From the NCBI GenBank assembly GCA_035528375.1, contig DATKYS010000125.1:1-22849 (forward strand): a DNA stretch of 22,849 nucleotides, in the 5' to 3' direction. Below are positions 22,725 to 22,849 of this stretch, piece by piece. Both the position numbers and the translations under genes were made by a program. Positions within the stretch are counted from its first letter, which is position 1. Every line of letters starts with the position of its first letter. A model generated the notes under the pieces. That model ran no database searches and was not told the DNA's origin. It worked only from the letters and a program-made list of their open reading frames with translations. Source of the stretch: a bacterium. GTDB lineage: Bacteria; RBG-13-66-14.

Positions 22725-22849
22725 CTTGCGATGACGTAGGGCGGCCCCTCCGCGGGCCGCCGCGTACTACCCCTCACCCTAGCCCGTAGGCGAGCTTCCC
22801 CCCAGAGGGGGGAGGGGACAGGCCCACGGACCGCGCCTCACTGTGATGA
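22725..22849. repeat. Repeat cluster at the right edge
   Basis: It contains a 'GTAGGGCGGCCCCTCCGCGG' type hairpin with GGGCCGCC (about 22737-22762). This is followed by a 'CCCTCACCCTAGCCCGTAGGCG' block and the CCCCCC-AGA-GGGGGG hairpin (about 22799-22816) seen at 1-20, 3251 and 19107. No gene is seen between 22674 and the window end. Confidence 0.75.

Overview
The window is a high-GC bacterial chromosome segment with dense genes, frequent GTG/TTG starts, clear Shine-Dalgarno sites and intergenic regions packed with short GC-rich palindromic repeats. No rRNA, tRNA or CRISPR array is visible. The repeat style, the secreted NADase-type glycan-binding-domain protein and the sparse synteny suggest an uncultivated candidate-phylum lineage assembled from a metagenome. 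A Coatesbacteria-like organism is a low-confidence guess that the sequence alone cannot settle.

Left part (1-5062). On the minus strand lie a two-gene unit (GIDE-like membrane protein and an unknown 225-residue protein) and a ROK-family sugar kinase. A receiver-like protein with a C-terminal membrane anchor lies divergently on the plus strand. A repeat-filled gap follows, then a two-gene minus-strand operon (ArsR-family repressor and small membrane protein) with a near-consensus sigma-70 promoter, then a second repeat-filled gap.

Centre (5063-17100), all plus strand. A GAF-AAA+-Fis sigma-54 activator, apparently expressed from a leaderless mRNA, is followed by a secreted glycan-binding-domain protein. 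Next comes a split bacterial microcompartment (BMC) locus. Its first half is a CoA-acylating aldehyde dehydrogenase and a 123-residue protein I do not recognise. Two tandem paralogous secreted proteins, probably beta-propellers, and an AT-richer EcoRV-type restriction-modification pair interrupt it. Its second half is a PduA/EutM-type shell hexamer, a long PduL phosphotransacylase, a PduS-like flavin/iron-sulfur protein and a PduT-like tandem shell protein, ending in a repeat-derived terminator. Together these could turn an aldehyde into acyl-CoA and then acyl-phosphate inside a shell, with PduS/PduT moving electrons across it. No signature aldehyde-generating enzyme, alcohol dehydrogenase or BMC-P vertex protein is present, so the substrate cannot be read from this window.

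Right part (17101-22849). Minus-strand genes encode an MBL-fold hydrolase with an upstream multi-pass membrane protein, and a zinc-ribbon membrane protein with an upstream alpha/beta-hydrolase lipoprotein. A divergent secreted bifunctional-nuclease-domain (DUF151) protein and a convergent radical SAM protein share a bidirectional terminator.

Two gene remnants stand out: a duplicated C-terminus of the sigma-54 activator just upstream of the aldehyde dehydrogenase, and a duplicated C-terminus of the propeller-like family at the left edge of the restriction-modification island. Both suggest repeated duplication and decay inside this locus.
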